Notes: generated from the letters alone by a model not told the origin. Counted from the first letter of the stretch, positions 25,084-33,849 are shown. The stretch is 64,000 nt of DNA from Planctomycetota bacterium (GCA_023954375.1 JAMLIC010000044.1:1-64000), one strand, 5' to 3'. A program made the numbers and translations.

Positions 25084-25883
25084 CGAACCGGACCGGCCTT
25101 GGCCTGACCCTGGCGCTCGCGCTGCTGGCGACGCCCGGCGCGCGGGGCCAGGAGCTGACCGAAGAGACCGCCCTGAACGACCCGCTGGCCGCGCTGGCCG
25201 AGGCCCTCGACGAGCCGGGGCGCGAGGTCCTCGCGGGCTTCCCCGCCTATGACGCGGAGCGGATCCTCCGCGGGGTGCGCGCCCTGGAGGAGCGGGCGAA
25301 CACGCCCGACGCCCGCCCGGACGACGGCTACGTGGCGGCGCTCGGCTACCTGCAGCTCCTCGTCGTGCGCCGCTTCTACGCCCGGGAGGCCGCGGCGAGC
25401 ATGCCTCGGGCGCTCGAGAACGAGAGCGACGAGGCCCTGGCGGCGCGCGGCCTCGAGCACGCGCGCGCGTTCGCGCAGGCCCAGCCGCGGCACTCGGACG
25501 CCGAGCGCGTGATCGGCGAGCTGATCTCGTTCCAGATCTCCGGGGCGATCTCCGGGATGCGCAAGGGCCCCGAGGCGCGCGCCGCGATCGACCGCGCCCT
25601 GACGAAGGACCCGGGCAACGCCTGGGCGCACTTCGCGATCGCCCGCATGCACTTCCACAACCCCGCCTTCGTCGGCGGCGACAAGGAGGCCGCCCTGCGC
25701 GAGCTCCGCCTCCTGTCGCGCCGGATCGAGGACGTACGGCTGAGCATCTACCTGGCCCGCGCCTACCTGTGGAAGGGGCTGCCCGACCAGGCGCGCTACT
25801 GGTCGCAGGTGGCCCTGCGGCAGGCGGCCGACAACCCCGAGGCGCAGGCGGTCGCCCGCGCCGTCGCCCGGACGGAGGACTGA
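25080..25883 (+). CDS. Exported TPR protein of the cytochrome operon
   Basis: 267 residues from the ATG at 25080 (ATGA overlap; AAGGAGGT upstream). Sec signal peptide ending near ARG-Q. The mature chain is helical with TPR-like units: GLEHARAFAQAQPRHSDAERV, AIDRALTKDPGNAWAHFAIARMH and IYLARAYLWKGLPDQARYWSQVALRQ. A likely scaffold or assembly protein for the neighbouring cytochromes, inferred from the operon. No Cys haem motif is present. Confidence 0.75.
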   Translation: MTNRTGLGLTLALALLATPGARGQELTEETALNDPLAALAEALDEPGREVLAGFPAYDAERILRGVRALEERANTPDARPDDGYVAALGYLQLLVVRRFYAREAAASMPRALENESDEALAARGLEHARAFAQAQPRHSDAERVIGELISFQISGAISGMRKGPEARAAIDRALTKDPGNAWAHFAIARMHFHNPAFVGGDKEAALRELRLLSRRIEDVRLSIYLARAYLWKGLPDQARYWSQVALRQAADNPEAQAVARAVARTED

Positions 25884-25884
25884 C

Positions 25885-26280
25885 GTGCGCTGGACGGTGC
25901 TCTTCCTCGCCCTCGTGGCCGGCTGCGCGGGACACGAGCGCCTGCGTCAGGACGACCCGCGCGTCTCCGAGGCGGAGGTGATCGAGGCGCGCGAGAGCGA
26001 CGACCCGACGCTCACCCCGCACCTGCACCGGATCGTGCTCGAGCGCGAGCGCTACGCGCCGGAGGTGGTCGTCGCCGCCCTCGGCGCGCTCGCCGCGCGC
26101 AAGGACCCGGCCTCTGCGCCCGTGGTCGCCCGCCTCGAGCACGACCCCGACGAGGAGGTGCGCTTCCACACCGCCCTGACGCTCCGCGCGCTCGGCGGGC
26201 GAGAGGCCGCGGAGGTCCTCGCGCGCATGGCCGCGGACGACGAGAGCCCGCTCGTGCGCGCCGAGGCAGCCGCGCCGTGA
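25885..26280 (+). CDS. Small HEAT-repeat lipoprotein
   Basis: 131 residues from the GTG at 25885. The lipobox VAGC is at ~14 after a short hydrophobic stretch. Two or three HEAT/PBS-lyase-like repeats follow (VVVAALGALAARKD, EVRFHTALTLRALGGREAAEVLARMA, ESPLVRAEAA). Such repeats mediate protein contacts; here they probably help the multihaem complex. It overlaps the cytochrome b gene by 4 bases. Confidence 0.75.
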   Translation: MRWTVLFLALVAGCAGHERLRQDDPRVSEAEVIEARESDDPTLTPHLHRIVLERERYAPEVVVAALGALAARKDPASAPVVARLEHDPDEEVRFHTALTLRALGGREAAEVLARMAADDESPLVRAEAAAP

Positions 26281-26978
26281 GCCGCCCGTCGACGGGCCCG
26301 GCCGTGGTGGACGGTGCGCCGCCCGTGACCTCGACCGCGCACGTGCGCCGCTTCGGGCGCACGGAGATCATCTACCACTGGGCGCAGGCGGTCCCCTACC
26401 TGGCGCTGGCCGCCACGGGCGCGGCGCTCCTCACGGCGCACCTGCGCGAGCTGCCGCCCGAGGCGCGGGCCACCCTGCGGCTCGTGCACCTCGTCTCGGG
26501 CGCCCTGCTGGTGGCGCTGCCCGCCCTGGTCTTCCTCGCCGGCGACACGCGCGCGCTCCTGGCGACGGCGCGCGACGCCTGGACGTGGCGCAAGGACGAC
26601 CTGCGCTGGCTGTGGCGCATGCACCTCAAGCTCCTCCTCCCCGAGACGGAGCTCCCCCCGGTCGGGCGGTTCAACGCCGGGCAGAAGGTGAACTTCATGC
26701 TGGTGATGGTGGCCCTGCCCACGTTCGCCGGGTCCGGGCTGGTGATGTTCCTCTGGCCGGGGCTCCTGCTGGCGTGGTACGTGCACCTGGTCACGTTCGC
26801 CGTGCAGACCCCCATGCTGCTCGTCCACCTGTTCATGGCGATGGTCAACCCCGCGACCCGCCACGCCATGCGGGGGGTGACCCTCGGGACCGTCCGCCAG
26901 GACTGGGCCGAGCACCACCACGGCGCGTGGCTGGCGGCCGTCCTGGCTCGCGAAGGGGACGGCGTCCCACGGACGTGA
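26277..26978 (+). CDS. Cytochrome b561/formate dehydrogenase gamma-like membrane protein
   Basis: 233 residues from GTG (GTGA). RFGRTEIIYHW opens the membrane domain as in the cytochrome b561/FdnI family. Four helices lie near 45-62, 68-87, 139-159 and 166-188, with His residues at helix ends (YHW, LVHL, WYVHL, LLVHLF) suited to bind two b haems. Such subunits exchange electrons with the menaquinone pool. As the last gene of mqnD-aroF-cytochrome operon it gives the multihaem proteins a route to quinol. Confidence 0.8.
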   Translation: MSRPSTGPAVVDGAPPVTSTAHVRRFGRTEIIYHWAQAVPYLALAATGAALLTAHLRELPPEARATLRLVHLVSGALLVALPALVFLAGDTRALLATARDAWTWRKDDLRWLWRMHLKLLLPETELPPVGRFNAGQKVNFMLVMVALPTFAGSGLVMFLWPGLLLAWYVHLVTFAVQTPMLLVHLFMAMVNPATRHAMRGVTLGTVRQDWAEHHHGAWLAAVLAREGDGVPRT

Positions 26979-26987
26979 CGGCGGTCT

Positions 26988-27022
26988 TGCAGTTCTTACA
27001 CGACGGCGCTGTAAGATCTTCA
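26988..27022. promoter_or_regulatory. Inverted pair of the 12-bp regulatory repeat
   Basis: GTAAGAACTGCA on the minus strand (26988-26999) and GTAAGATCTTCA on the plus strand (27011-27022), with 11 bases between them. They form a near dyad (TCTTACA...TGTAAGA) 39 bases before the next gene. TTGCAG (26987) with TGTAAG or TAAGAT as a -10 could be a promoter overlapped by the sites. Related to the four-copy array at 20729. Confidence 0.6.
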
Positions 27023-27060
27023 TCTCTTGGCAGGATCGCCGTTCGCTCCACCATCGAGCC

Positions 27061-27717
27061 GTGCACCTGCCGCGGCGCCGTCTCCTGACCCTGGGCGTGC
27101 CGGCCCTCGTCCTCCTGCTCACGCGCGAGGCGGCGGGCTACGGCTACACGCGTGAGGAGGACCCGCTCCTGCGCGCCTTCGACGAGGCGGTGCGCGCCAC
27201 GCGCCAGCGGCGCTTCGACGTCGCGCGGGCGCAGCTCCACTCCGTCCAGTGGCAGGTCGACGAGCTGAGGTCGCCCGACGACCTGCGGGTCGACCTCGAG
27301 CCGCTGCTCCGCCGCGCCCACGGCGAGGGCGCGACCGAGGCGGGCGTCATCGCGGCCTGGGCCAACCTCGTCTACCTGGCGCTCCTGCAGAAGTTCCACT
27401 GGAACCTGCGCGAGCAGCTCACCGATTACCACAAGGCCCGGGCGCGTCTCGAGTCCGCCTGGGGCTACTACGAGATCGCGCTGGCCGGGAACGTGCGCCA
27501 GCACGACGCCGAGCGGCGGAAGCAGTCGCCGGAGGCGCCCTCGCGGCACGATGACGTCGTGCGGCGCTTCGAGGTCGCCCGCGCGGCGCTGGGCTCGCCT
27601 GGGCTGTTCGGGGTCGGGGCGCGCGCCCCCGACCCGAAGGCGTTCCGCGCGGCGGTCGTGGCGATCGCCGGGCACCTGCGGGCGGTGTTCCCGGGCTTCC
27701 AGCATCCGGGGGGTTGA
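27061..27717 (+). CDS. Secreted helical protein of unknown function
   Basis: 218 residues from the GTG at 27061. The N-terminus RRRLLTLGVPALVLLL with cleavage near REAAGYG is a signal peptide with a Tat-like arginine group. The mature chain is highly charged and helical (VRATRQRRFDVARAQLHSVQWQV, FHWNLREQLTDYHKARARL). No haem, metal or catalytic motif is seen. Its upstream region carries the inverted regulatory repeat and its stop abuts the next gene's start, so it heads a new transcription unit of unknown role. Confidence 0.65.
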   Translation: MHLPRRRLLTLGVPALVLLLTREAAGYGYTREEDPLLRAFDEAVRATRQRRFDVARAQLHSVQWQVDELRSPDDLRVDLEPLLRRAHGEGATEAGVIAAWANLVYLALLQKFHWNLREQLTDYHKARARLESAWGYYEIALAGNVRQHDAERRKQSPEAPSRHDDVVRRFEVARAALGSPGLFGVGARAPDPKAFRAAVVAIAGHLRAVFPGFQHPGG

Positions 27718-29037
27718 GTGCGGGCGGGGGGACGAAGCGGCTGGCTCTCGGACGCGGCGCTCGCGCTCGCCGTCCTCGTCGGCGCCTGGCTGCGCCTCGC
27801 CGCCGCCCCCGCGGCGCCGGGCACCTTCGACGAGGTCGGCTTCACGCTCGCGCTCGCCCGCTACGACCTCCTGGCCTTCGAGCCCCACTTCCCGGGCTAC
27901 CCGCTGGCGGTCCTCCTGGCCCGTGCCTGCCACGCCGCCGGCGCCGCGGCACCCTACGCCGTGGCCGCAGCCGCGCTCCAGGCGCTGGCGGCCGTGGCCC
28001 TGCACGTGGCGCTGCGCCGGGGCTGGCCCGGCGCGCTCGCCGGCGGCCTGCTCGCCCTGGCCCCCGTGGCGGTGATCGAGTCGTCGCGCGCCACGAGCGA
28101 CGGGATCGCCGCGGGCCTCCTCGCCCTGGGCCTCTGCGGCGCCCTCGCGGGCCGGGCCCTCCCGGCCGGCCTGCTCCTGGGGGCGGCGGCCGCCGCCAAG
28201 CCGGACCTGGCGCTGTTCCTGAGCGCGCTCCTGGCCGTCCCGCGGCCGGCGCGCCCGCGCGCGGCGCTGGCGGCCGGGGCCCCGCTCGCCCTCGCGGTGG
28301 TCGGCGCCGCGGCCGGCGTCGACGGCCCCGCGGCCCTCGCGCTGGAGGGGACGCGCTTCCTCGGCGGACACCTGACCGACTGGGGCGGCGGCGTGGCGAC
28401 GACCGCCGCGCTGCCGAGGCCTCGCCTGGCCCTGGCCGCCGCCCCCCTGCTCGGCGGCCTCGGCGGTCGGTCGAGCCTGGACCTGCTCCTCGCCGGCGGC
28501 GTCCTCGCGGCGCTCGCCGCGCGGGCGCCTCGCGCGCTGCGGCGGGCGGTCCTCGTGGCCGGCCTGCCCTACGCGCTGTGGCTGCTGCTCGGCCAGAACC
28601 TGGCCAACCCGCGGCACACCCTGCCCCTCCTGCCGCTGCTCGCCCTCCTCGCCGGCGGCGGCCTGGGGAGGTTCCGGCCGGCGCTGGCCGCGGGGCTCGC
28701 CCTGGCGGCGCTCCTGGGCGCCGGGAGCGGGGCCGCGAGGGCCGTCGCGCGCGAGGCCGCCCGCGGCCGGCCCGCCGACGCCCTCGCCGCGACCGTCGCG
28801 CCCGGGACGCGCCTCTACGCCGGCGCCGAGGCCCGGGCCGTGGCCTGGCGCCTCCCCGGCGCGGACGTGCGGCGGGCCCGCAGCGTCGACCACGTGCGCA
28901 AGGACCTCCTGGCCGACCCCTGCCCACCCGTCGAGGTGCGCGTCGCGTCCACGGTCGCGGGGGCCGACGCCCTCCCCCTGGTCGCGCGCCTCGAGCGCGT
29001 CGACCTGCACCTGCTCGGCCCGGGGGGCGCACCGTGA
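27718..29037 (+). CDS. Polytopic membrane protein, GT39/GT83-like glycosyltransferase candidate
   Basis: 439 residues starting with GTG directly after the preceding stop. About ten hydrophobic helices, with an early TFDEVGF motif whose acidic pair after the first helix fits the catalytic loop of GT-C fold glycosyltransferases (ArnT/PMT-like), and a soluble C-terminal ~70 residues. The ANPRHTLPLLPLL segment is also common in these enzymes. Donor and acceptor are unknown, and it is shorter than ArnT. It is possibly coupled to the histidine kinase gene. Confidence 0.6.
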   Translation: MRAGGRSGWLSDAALALAVLVGAWLRLAAAPAAPGTFDEVGFTLALARYDLLAFEPHFPGYPLAVLLARACHAAGAAAPYAVAAAALQALAAVALHVALRRGWPGALAGGLLALAPVAVIESSRATSDGIAAGLLALGLCGALAGRALPAGLLLGAAAAAKPDLALFLSALLAVPRPARPRAALAAGAPLALAVVGAAAGVDGPAALALEGTRFLGGHLTDWGGGVATTAALPRPRLALAAAPLLGGLGGRSSLDLLLAGGVLAALAARAPRALRRAVLVAGLPYALWLLLGQNLANPRHTLPLLPLLALLAGGGLGRFRPALAAGLALAALLGAGSGAARAVAREAARGRPADALAATVAPGTRLYAGAEARAVAWRLPGADVRRARSVDHVRKDLLADPCPPVEVRVASTVAGADALPLVARLERVDLHLLGPGGAP

Positions 29038-29081
29038 CCCTGGCCAGGGCTTTGCGTGCGCGGTGGGGGGCAGGGGCAGGC

Positions 29082-30599
29082 ATGCCGATCTCGCGCTTCT
29101 CGCTCACGCGCTACTTCCTGGTCGCCGGCCTGCTCTCGGCGGTCGTCGTGGCCAGCGGGGTGTCCGTGTTCACCGCGCGGGAGGTCTACGCCGACCTCGA
29201 GGACAAGAGCGAGGACTACGCGGCGCTGATCGCGCACAACCTCAACCGGCAGGTCCACGAGCGCTTCGTCGGCCCGACGCTCGCCCGCGACGGCTTCGTG
29301 GACCTCGAGCGTCCCGACCACCTCGCCGCGCTCGACGCGGTCGTGCGCCTCGGCGTGGCCGAGCTGCGCATCCGCAACGTCTACTTCTTCGACCTCCAGG
29401 GGCGGATCGTCTACTCCACCCAGCCCGAGCACCGCGGCTTCGTCGTCCACGGCAACCCGAGTCTCCAGCGGGCGCTCGAGGGGCACGTCGCCACGCTCCT
29501 CGTGGACCGCGGGAGCCCGCTCGACATCAGCGGCGAGCCCGACGACCTGCCCCTCCTCGAGACCTACGTCCCGATCCCGCAGCTCGGCCCCGACGGGGCG
29601 CCGACGGGCCAGCTGGGCGGCGTCATCGAGGTCTACCAGGAGGCGGCGCAGCTCCTGCGCGAGGCCGCCCGCGCGCGGCGCCACATGGCGGCGATCTCGA
29701 CCCTCGGCGTCGTGTTCCTCATGGTCGTCCTGTGGCTGCGCATCCGTCAGGCGGAGCGGGCGCTCGACGAGCGCACGCGCGACCTGGTCCAGGCCAACGC
29801 CACCCTCGCGGCCCTCTCTCGCGACCTCGAGCGCCAGGTCGAGGACCGCACGCGCCGGCTCCTGCGCGCCGAGACGCTCGCCAGCGTGGGCACGCTCAGC
29901 GCCGGCGTGGCGCACGAGATCAACAACCCGATCGCGGCGATCGCCTCGTGCGCGGAGGGGCTCCTTCGGCGCCTGGGCGCCGCGGGTCAGGCCGCGTGCC
30001 AGGGCGAGGAGTTCCAGGAGTACCTGCAGATCATTCGCGACGAGGCGTTCCGGGTGAAGGACATCACCCGCGACCTGCTCGACTTCAGCCGGGCCGGCGG
30101 GAGCCCCGCCGGCCCCGTCGGTCCCGTCGACCTCTGCGCGCTGCTCCAGGCCACGGCGCGGCTCGTGGCCTACCGCTGCGAGCGCGAGCAGAAGCCGATC
30201 GAGCTCGACCTCCCCGCCGAGCCGCTGGTGATCACGGGCGAGGGCCCGAGCCTGCGGCAGCTGCTCCTGAACGTCACGGTCAACGCCCTCGACGCCAGCC
30301 CCGCGGGGAGCCCGGTCGGCTGGCGGGCGCGGGCCACGCCGGACGGCGGCGCGCTGCTCGTGTGCGAGGACCGGGGGCGCGGGATGACGCCCGAGGAGCT
30401 GACCCGGGCGCTCGAGCCCTTCTACACGAAGAAGCCCGTGGGCCAGGGCACGGGCCTCGGCCTGGCGATCGCGTACGCGGTCGCGCGGCGGCACGGCGGG
30501 AGCATCGAGCTGGAGAGCGCGGGCGAGGGGCAGGGCGCCCGGGTGACCGTGCGGCTGTCAGGCGCCGCGGACGCCGGCGCTGGAGGGGAGGGAGCGTGA
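29082..30599 (+). CDS. Membrane sensor histidine kinase (NtrB-like)
   Basis: 505 residues from the ATG at 29082; a GTG at 29034 that overlaps the previous stop would add 16 basic residues and is a real alternative. TM1 at ~11-31, a periplasmic Cache-like sensor region ~32-200 (RNVYFFDLQGRIVYST), TM2 ~202-220, a coiled coil ~221-262, HisKA with phospho-His278 (VAHEINNP), and an ATPase domain with DRGRGMT and GTGLGLAIAY. The H-box type is that of NtrB/sigma54-linked kinases, and the gene is followed by an NtrC-type regulator with a GTGA overlap. Confidence 0.85.
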   Translation: MPISRFSLTRYFLVAGLLSAVVVASGVSVFTAREVYADLEDKSEDYAALIAHNLNRQVHERFVGPTLARDGFVDLERPDHLAALDAVVRLGVAELRIRNVYFFDLQGRIVYSTQPEHRGFVVHGNPSLQRALEGHVATLLVDRGSPLDISGEPDDLPLLETYVPIPQLGPDGAPTGQLGGVIEVYQEAAQLLREAARARRHMAAISTLGVVFLMVVLWLRIRQAERALDERTRDLVQANATLAALSRDLERQVEDRTRRLLRAETLASVGTLSAGVAHEINNPIAAIASCAEGLLRRLGAAGQAACQGEEFQEYLQIIRDEAFRVKDITRDLLDFSRAGGSPAGPVGPVDLCALLQATARLVAYRCEREQKPIELDLPAEPLVITGEGPSLRQLLLNVTVNALDASPAGSPVGWRARATPDGGALLVCEDRGRGMTPEELTRALEPFYTKKPVGQGTGLGLAIAYAVARRHGGSIELESAGEGQGARVTVRLSGAADAGAGGEGA

Positions 30600-31975
30600 G
30601 CCAGCCGATCGTGCTCGTCGTCGACGACGAGGAGAACCTGCGGCGAGTGCTGGGGCGCGAGATCGCGCGCATGGGCTACCGCGCGCGGCTGGCGAGCAAC
30701 GGCGACGAGGCCCTGGCGCTCCTGCAGCGCGAGGACGTCGCCGTCGTGCTGCTCGACCTGCGCATGCCCGGCCGCGACGGGCTCGACGTCCTGCGCGAGG
30801 TCAAGGCGCGCTGGCCGCTGGTCGAGGTGGTCATGCTCACCGGCCACGGGTCGATCGAGACGGCGATCGCCGCCATCCGCGCCGGCGCCTACGACTACCA
30901 GCAGAAGCCCTGCCACCTCGACGAGCTCGAGGTGGTCATCGGCAAGGCGCTCGAGCGCCGGGCGCTCGGGGAGCGGTCGCGCCTGCTCGGTGACCCGACG
31001 CGGGACGCCACGATCGAGTGGGGCACGAGCTCGGCGATGGCCCGCGTGCGCCATGACCTGCACAAGGTCGCGCCCACCGACGCCCCCGTGCTCGTGCTGG
31101 GCGAGAGCGGCACGGGCAAGGAGCTGATCGCCCGCGAGCTTCACGCGCTGAGCAAGGTGGCGCAGGGGCCGTTCGTCACGGTCAACTGCGGCGCGATCGC
31201 GCCGTCGCTGGTGGCAAGCACGCTCTTCGGCCACGAGAAGGGGGCGTTCACCGGCGCGGACCAGCGGCGGCTGGGGCTCATGGAGGTCGCCGACGGCGGG
31301 ACGCTGTTCCTCGACGAGCTGGGCGACCTGCCGCTCGACGTGCAGGTGCAGCTGCTCAGGTTCCTCCAGTTCGGCGAGGTCCTGCGGGTGGGCGCGACCG
31401 AGCCGGTGCGGGTGCGGGTGCGCGTCGTGGCGGCCACGAACGTCGACATCGACGCGGCGGTGGCTGCAGGGGAGCTCCGCGAGGACCTGCTCTACCGCCT
31501 CGACACGGTGCGCTTGACGCTCCCGCCCCTGCGCCAGCGCCCGGGCGACGTGCGCCTGCTCGTGGCCCGCTTCCTGGAGGAGATGGAGGCCAAGGGCCGG
31601 CCGCGCCGGTCGTTCACGCCCGGGGCTCAGGCGCTCCTCGAGGCGCACGACTGGACGGGCAACGTGCGCGAGCTGCGGGCGACCGTCGAGCGCCTGTGCA
31701 TCCTCTCGGACGTCGACACGATCGACGAGGCGGAGGTGCGCGCGCGGCTGCGCGGCGGGCGACACGCCGCCGCCCCGCCGGGCGAGCTCGAGCTCATCAC
31801 GATGCGCGAGATGGAGCAGCGGCTCATCGTCCTCGCCCTGCGCCGCCACAAGGGCGACAAGCCGGCCGCGGCCCGCGCCCTGGGGATCGCCCTGAAGACG
31901 CTCTACAACAAGATCAAGGCCTACGACATCGACGTGCTCGGGGCGGTGCGCGGCGAGGTGGGGGCTACGCCGTGA
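30596..31975 (+). CDS. Sigma-54-dependent NtrC-family response regulator
   Basis: 459 residues. Receiver domain with DDEE at ~10-13, phospho-acceptor Asp54 (LLDLRMPG) and a switch Thr in LTGHG. AAA+ domain has GESGTGKE (Walker A), GAFTGA (sigma-54 contact), LFLDELGDLP (Walker B) and WTGNVRELR. A Fis-type HTH closes it (KPAAARALGIALKTLYNKI). It will activate sigma-54 promoters. Targets are not identifiable here; the neighbouring porin and glycosyltransferase-like genes are candidates. Confidence 0.92.
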   Translation: MSQPIVLVVDDEENLRRVLGREIARMGYRARLASNGDEALALLQREDVAVVLLDLRMPGRDGLDVLREVKARWPLVEVVMLTGHGSIETAIAAIRAGAYDYQQKPCHLDELEVVIGKALERRALGERSRLLGDPTRDATIEWGTSSAMARVRHDLHKVAPTDAPVLVLGESGTGKELIARELHALSKVAQGPFVTVNCGAIAPSLVASTLFGHEKGAFTGADQRRLGLMEVADGGTLFLDELGDLPLDVQVQLLRFLQFGEVLRVGATEPVRVRVRVVAATNVDIDAAVAAGELREDLLYRLDTVRLTLPPLRQRPGDVRLLVARFLEEMEAKGRPRRSFTPGAQALLEAHDWTGNVRELRATVERLCILSDVDTIDEAEVRARLRGGRHAAAPPGELELITMREMEQRLIVLALRRHKGDKPAAARALGIALKTLYNKIKAYDIDVLGAVRGEVGATP

Positions 31976-31982
31976 CGGGGCC

Positions 31983-33335
31983 GTGAGCGGCTGGAGGCGC
32001 GCGGGCGCCGGCTGCTCCCTGGCGCTGCTCGGCGCGCTGGGGCCGCTGGCCGCGCGGGCGCAGGACGACGACCCGTTCGCGGCGCCGGCGCCGGACCCGT
32101 TCGCGGCGCCCGCGCCGGACCCGTTCGCGGCGCCCGCGCCGGACCCGTTCGTGGCGCCCCCGGCGGACCCGTTCGCGGCCGACGTCGCGCCCCCCGACAT
32201 CGCTCCGACGAGCACGCGCACGGGGCCGCCTGCCATGGCTGCGTTCGACCCGGACGCGGTGCGGGCGAACGCGCGGCCGGGCCTGTGGCTCGGGCCCGTC
32301 GAGCTGCACGGCCGCGCCAACCTGACGCTGTCGAGCACGGGGCCGCGCCGCACGCGCGTCGAGCGCCTGCGCGGCACGCAGCTCTCGCTCTCGAGCGCCG
32401 ACCTCTACGCGCAGTGGTTCCCGGCGCGCTGGTTCGGGCTCATGGCCGAGGTCGAGCTGGCCTACGACCTCGAGGGCGACGGGCGCGAGCTCGAGGTCGA
32501 GCCCGAGCTCCTCCTGGCCGAGGTGCGCCCGCTCGGGGACGACCGCCTGCGCCTGCGCCTGGGCTACTTCCCCGTGCCGTTCGGCCTGGAGCGGCGCTTC
32601 TACGCCCCGCCGCGCAACGAGCTGGCCACGCGCCCGGCCCCGTTCCGGACGGTGTTCCCGGGCACCTACTCCGACTGGGGCGCGGCCGTGTGGGCCCGGC
32701 AGCCCCTGCCGCTCTGGGGCGGGGAGGTCGAGGCCGAGGTGGCCCTGACGCGCGGCCTCGAGGGGCCGCTCGGCCGGGACGCGCGCCCGGGGCCGCTCGA
32801 CCGGGACCGCAACGGCGAGCCGCAGCTCACCGGGCGCCTCGGCTGGACGGTGTTCGACCTGCACCCGGCCCGCGATGCCCTCGCCGGGCTCGTGGGCGTG
32901 CCCCTGCGCCTGAGCCTCGGCGCCTCCCTCCTCCTCGGCCACCACGACCGGCGGGCCCGCTCGCGGGTGACGCTCGTCGGCCTCGATGCCGGGCTCACGG
33001 TGGGCGAGCTGACCGCGCGCGCGGAGGTCATCGCCGGCGAGGTCGAGGACGGCGCGCCCGGGCGCGACGTCCGGTGCGAAGGCCTGTACGCGCAGCTCGT
33101 GTGGCGCCGCCGCTTCGAGCTCCCCTGGCTCGAGGAGGGCTTCGTCGCCCTGCGCTACGACCTGGCCGACCCCGACACGCGCCGCCGCGACGAGGGCGAC
33201 GCGCGCCGCTGGCACCTCGGGCTGGGCTGGGTCCCCGTCGACGGCGTCCTGGTGAAGCTCGGGCTCGAGCTCTCCCGCGAGCGGCGGGGCGACTGGCAGG
33301 AGACGGTCTTCCTCGAGCTGGGATACTCGTTCTGA
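31983..33335 (+). CDS. OprO/OprP-like outer-membrane porin with a DPFAAPAP repeat
   Basis: 450 residues from the GTG at 31983. After a signal peptide (ends near ARAQ) residues ~29-66 are four to five copies of DPFAAPAP, a flexible Pro/Ala linker. The rest is a beta-barrel: alternating aromatic/hydrophobic strands (WFGLMAEVELAYDL, LRLRLGYFPVPFGLERRF) and a C-terminal Phe (ELGYSF), the usual Bam signal. FPVPFGLER and SDWGAAVW match the phosphate-selective porin O/P family. It follows the NtrBC-type pair by 7 bases, so it may be co-regulated. Confidence 0.8.
   Translation: MSGWRRAGAGCSLALLGALGPLAARAQDDDPFAAPAPDPFAAPAPDPFAAPAPDPFVAPPADPFAADVAPPDIAPTSTRTGPPAMAAFDPDAVRANARPGLWLGPVELHGRANLTLSSTGPRRTRVERLRGTQLSLSSADLYAQWFPARWFGLMAEVELAYDLEGDGRELEVEPELLLAEVRPLGDDRLRLRLGYFPVPFGLERRFYAPPRNELATRPAPFRTVFPGTYSDWGAAVWARQPLPLWGGEVEAEVALTRGLEGPLGRDARPGPLDRDRNGEPQLTGRLGWTVFDLHPARDALAGLVGVPLRLSLGASLLLGHHDRRARSRVTLVGLDAGLTVGELTARAEVIAGEVEDGAPGRDVRCEGLYAQLVWRRRFELPWLEEGFVALRYDLADPDTRRRDEGDARRWHLGLGWVPVDGVLVKLGLELSRERRGDWQETVFLELGYSF
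32070..32178 (+). repeat. 24-bp tandem repeat encoding DPFAAPAP
   Basis: Four full units (starts 32070, 32094, 32118, 32142) and a partial fifth at 32166, each beginning GACCCGTTCG. The middle two are nearly identical; the fourth diverges (Val and extra Pro). This is recent slippage-type expansion in a linker and is in frame. Confidence 0.8.
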
Positions 33336-33387
33336 CCTGGAGATCCGGGGCTGGCCGCCGTCGACACGGCTGGTAGGCTCGACGCTC

Positions 33388-33780
33388 GTGAGTCGACCCG
33401 GCAGGCGTCCCTGGTCCGTGCTCGGCGTGGTCCTGCTGTGCCTCGCCGCCTGGCTCGGCACCGCGCTCCACGTCGCGATCGAACCGCACGACCACGACTT
33501 CGCGCCGGCCGCGCCCGGCGCTCACGGCCACGGCCCCGGGGCCCCCGACCACGGCCACCCTGACGGTGAGCACCACGACGCCGACGACCACCTGCTGCCG
33601 GCGTGCTCGAGGCCGACGGCGGAGGCCGGCGCGCTCCTGACGCTCGCGCCGGCCCCGCCTCGCGGGACCCGGGAGCCTCGCTCGACCCCGCCCGTCGCGG
33701 CGCCGCCCCGCGACGTCCCCGGACCGACGACCGACCCTCCGCCGGCGAGCCGCCGCCCCCGCGCCCCGCCCGTCGGCTGA
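33388..33780 (+). CDS. Small His/Asp-rich exported or anchored protein
   Basis: 130 residues from the GTG at 33388. One hydrophobic segment (~11-26) followed by a His/Asp-rich stretch (EPHDHDF, HGHGPGAPDHGHPDGEHHDADDH) and a Pro/Arg-rich tail. The His cluster suggests metal binding in the periplasm. It stands directly before a metal RND pump operon. No homologous family is recognised; the Pro-rich tail is low-complexity. Confidence 0.6.
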   Translation: MSRPGRRPWSVLGVVLLCLAAWLGTALHVAIEPHDHDFAPAAPGAHGHGPGAPDHGHPDGEHHDADDHLLPACSRPTAEAGALLTLAPAPPRGTREPRSTPPVAAPPRDVPGPTTDPPPASRRPRAPPVG

Positions 33781-33832
33781 TCGCCCGTCCGCCCTGGACG
33801 CGGAGCGGCGGCGCCGCCGCTCTGCCCGCGGA

Positions 33833-33849
33833 CGGATCTCAACGATCCG
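33833..33849. promoter_or_regulatory. Inverted repeat upstream of the first metal pump operon
   Basis: CGGATC-TCAAC-GATCCG, a perfect 6-bp inverted repeat with 5-base spacer ending 19 bases before the adaptor start. Position is right for an operator or a small hairpin in the leader. Weak evidence by size alone. Confidence 0.3.

Noticed and set aside
22522..26169. 1215-codon minus-strand ORF over the cytochrome operon
   Set aside because: Very Arg/Ala/Gly-rich, without domains; it is the antisense of five genes with clear haem motifs. High GC leaves few stops in shadow frames.
32070..32178. CRISPR or intergenic tandem repeat
   Set aside because: The repeat is in frame inside a porin gene and encodes a regular DPFAAPAP linker.
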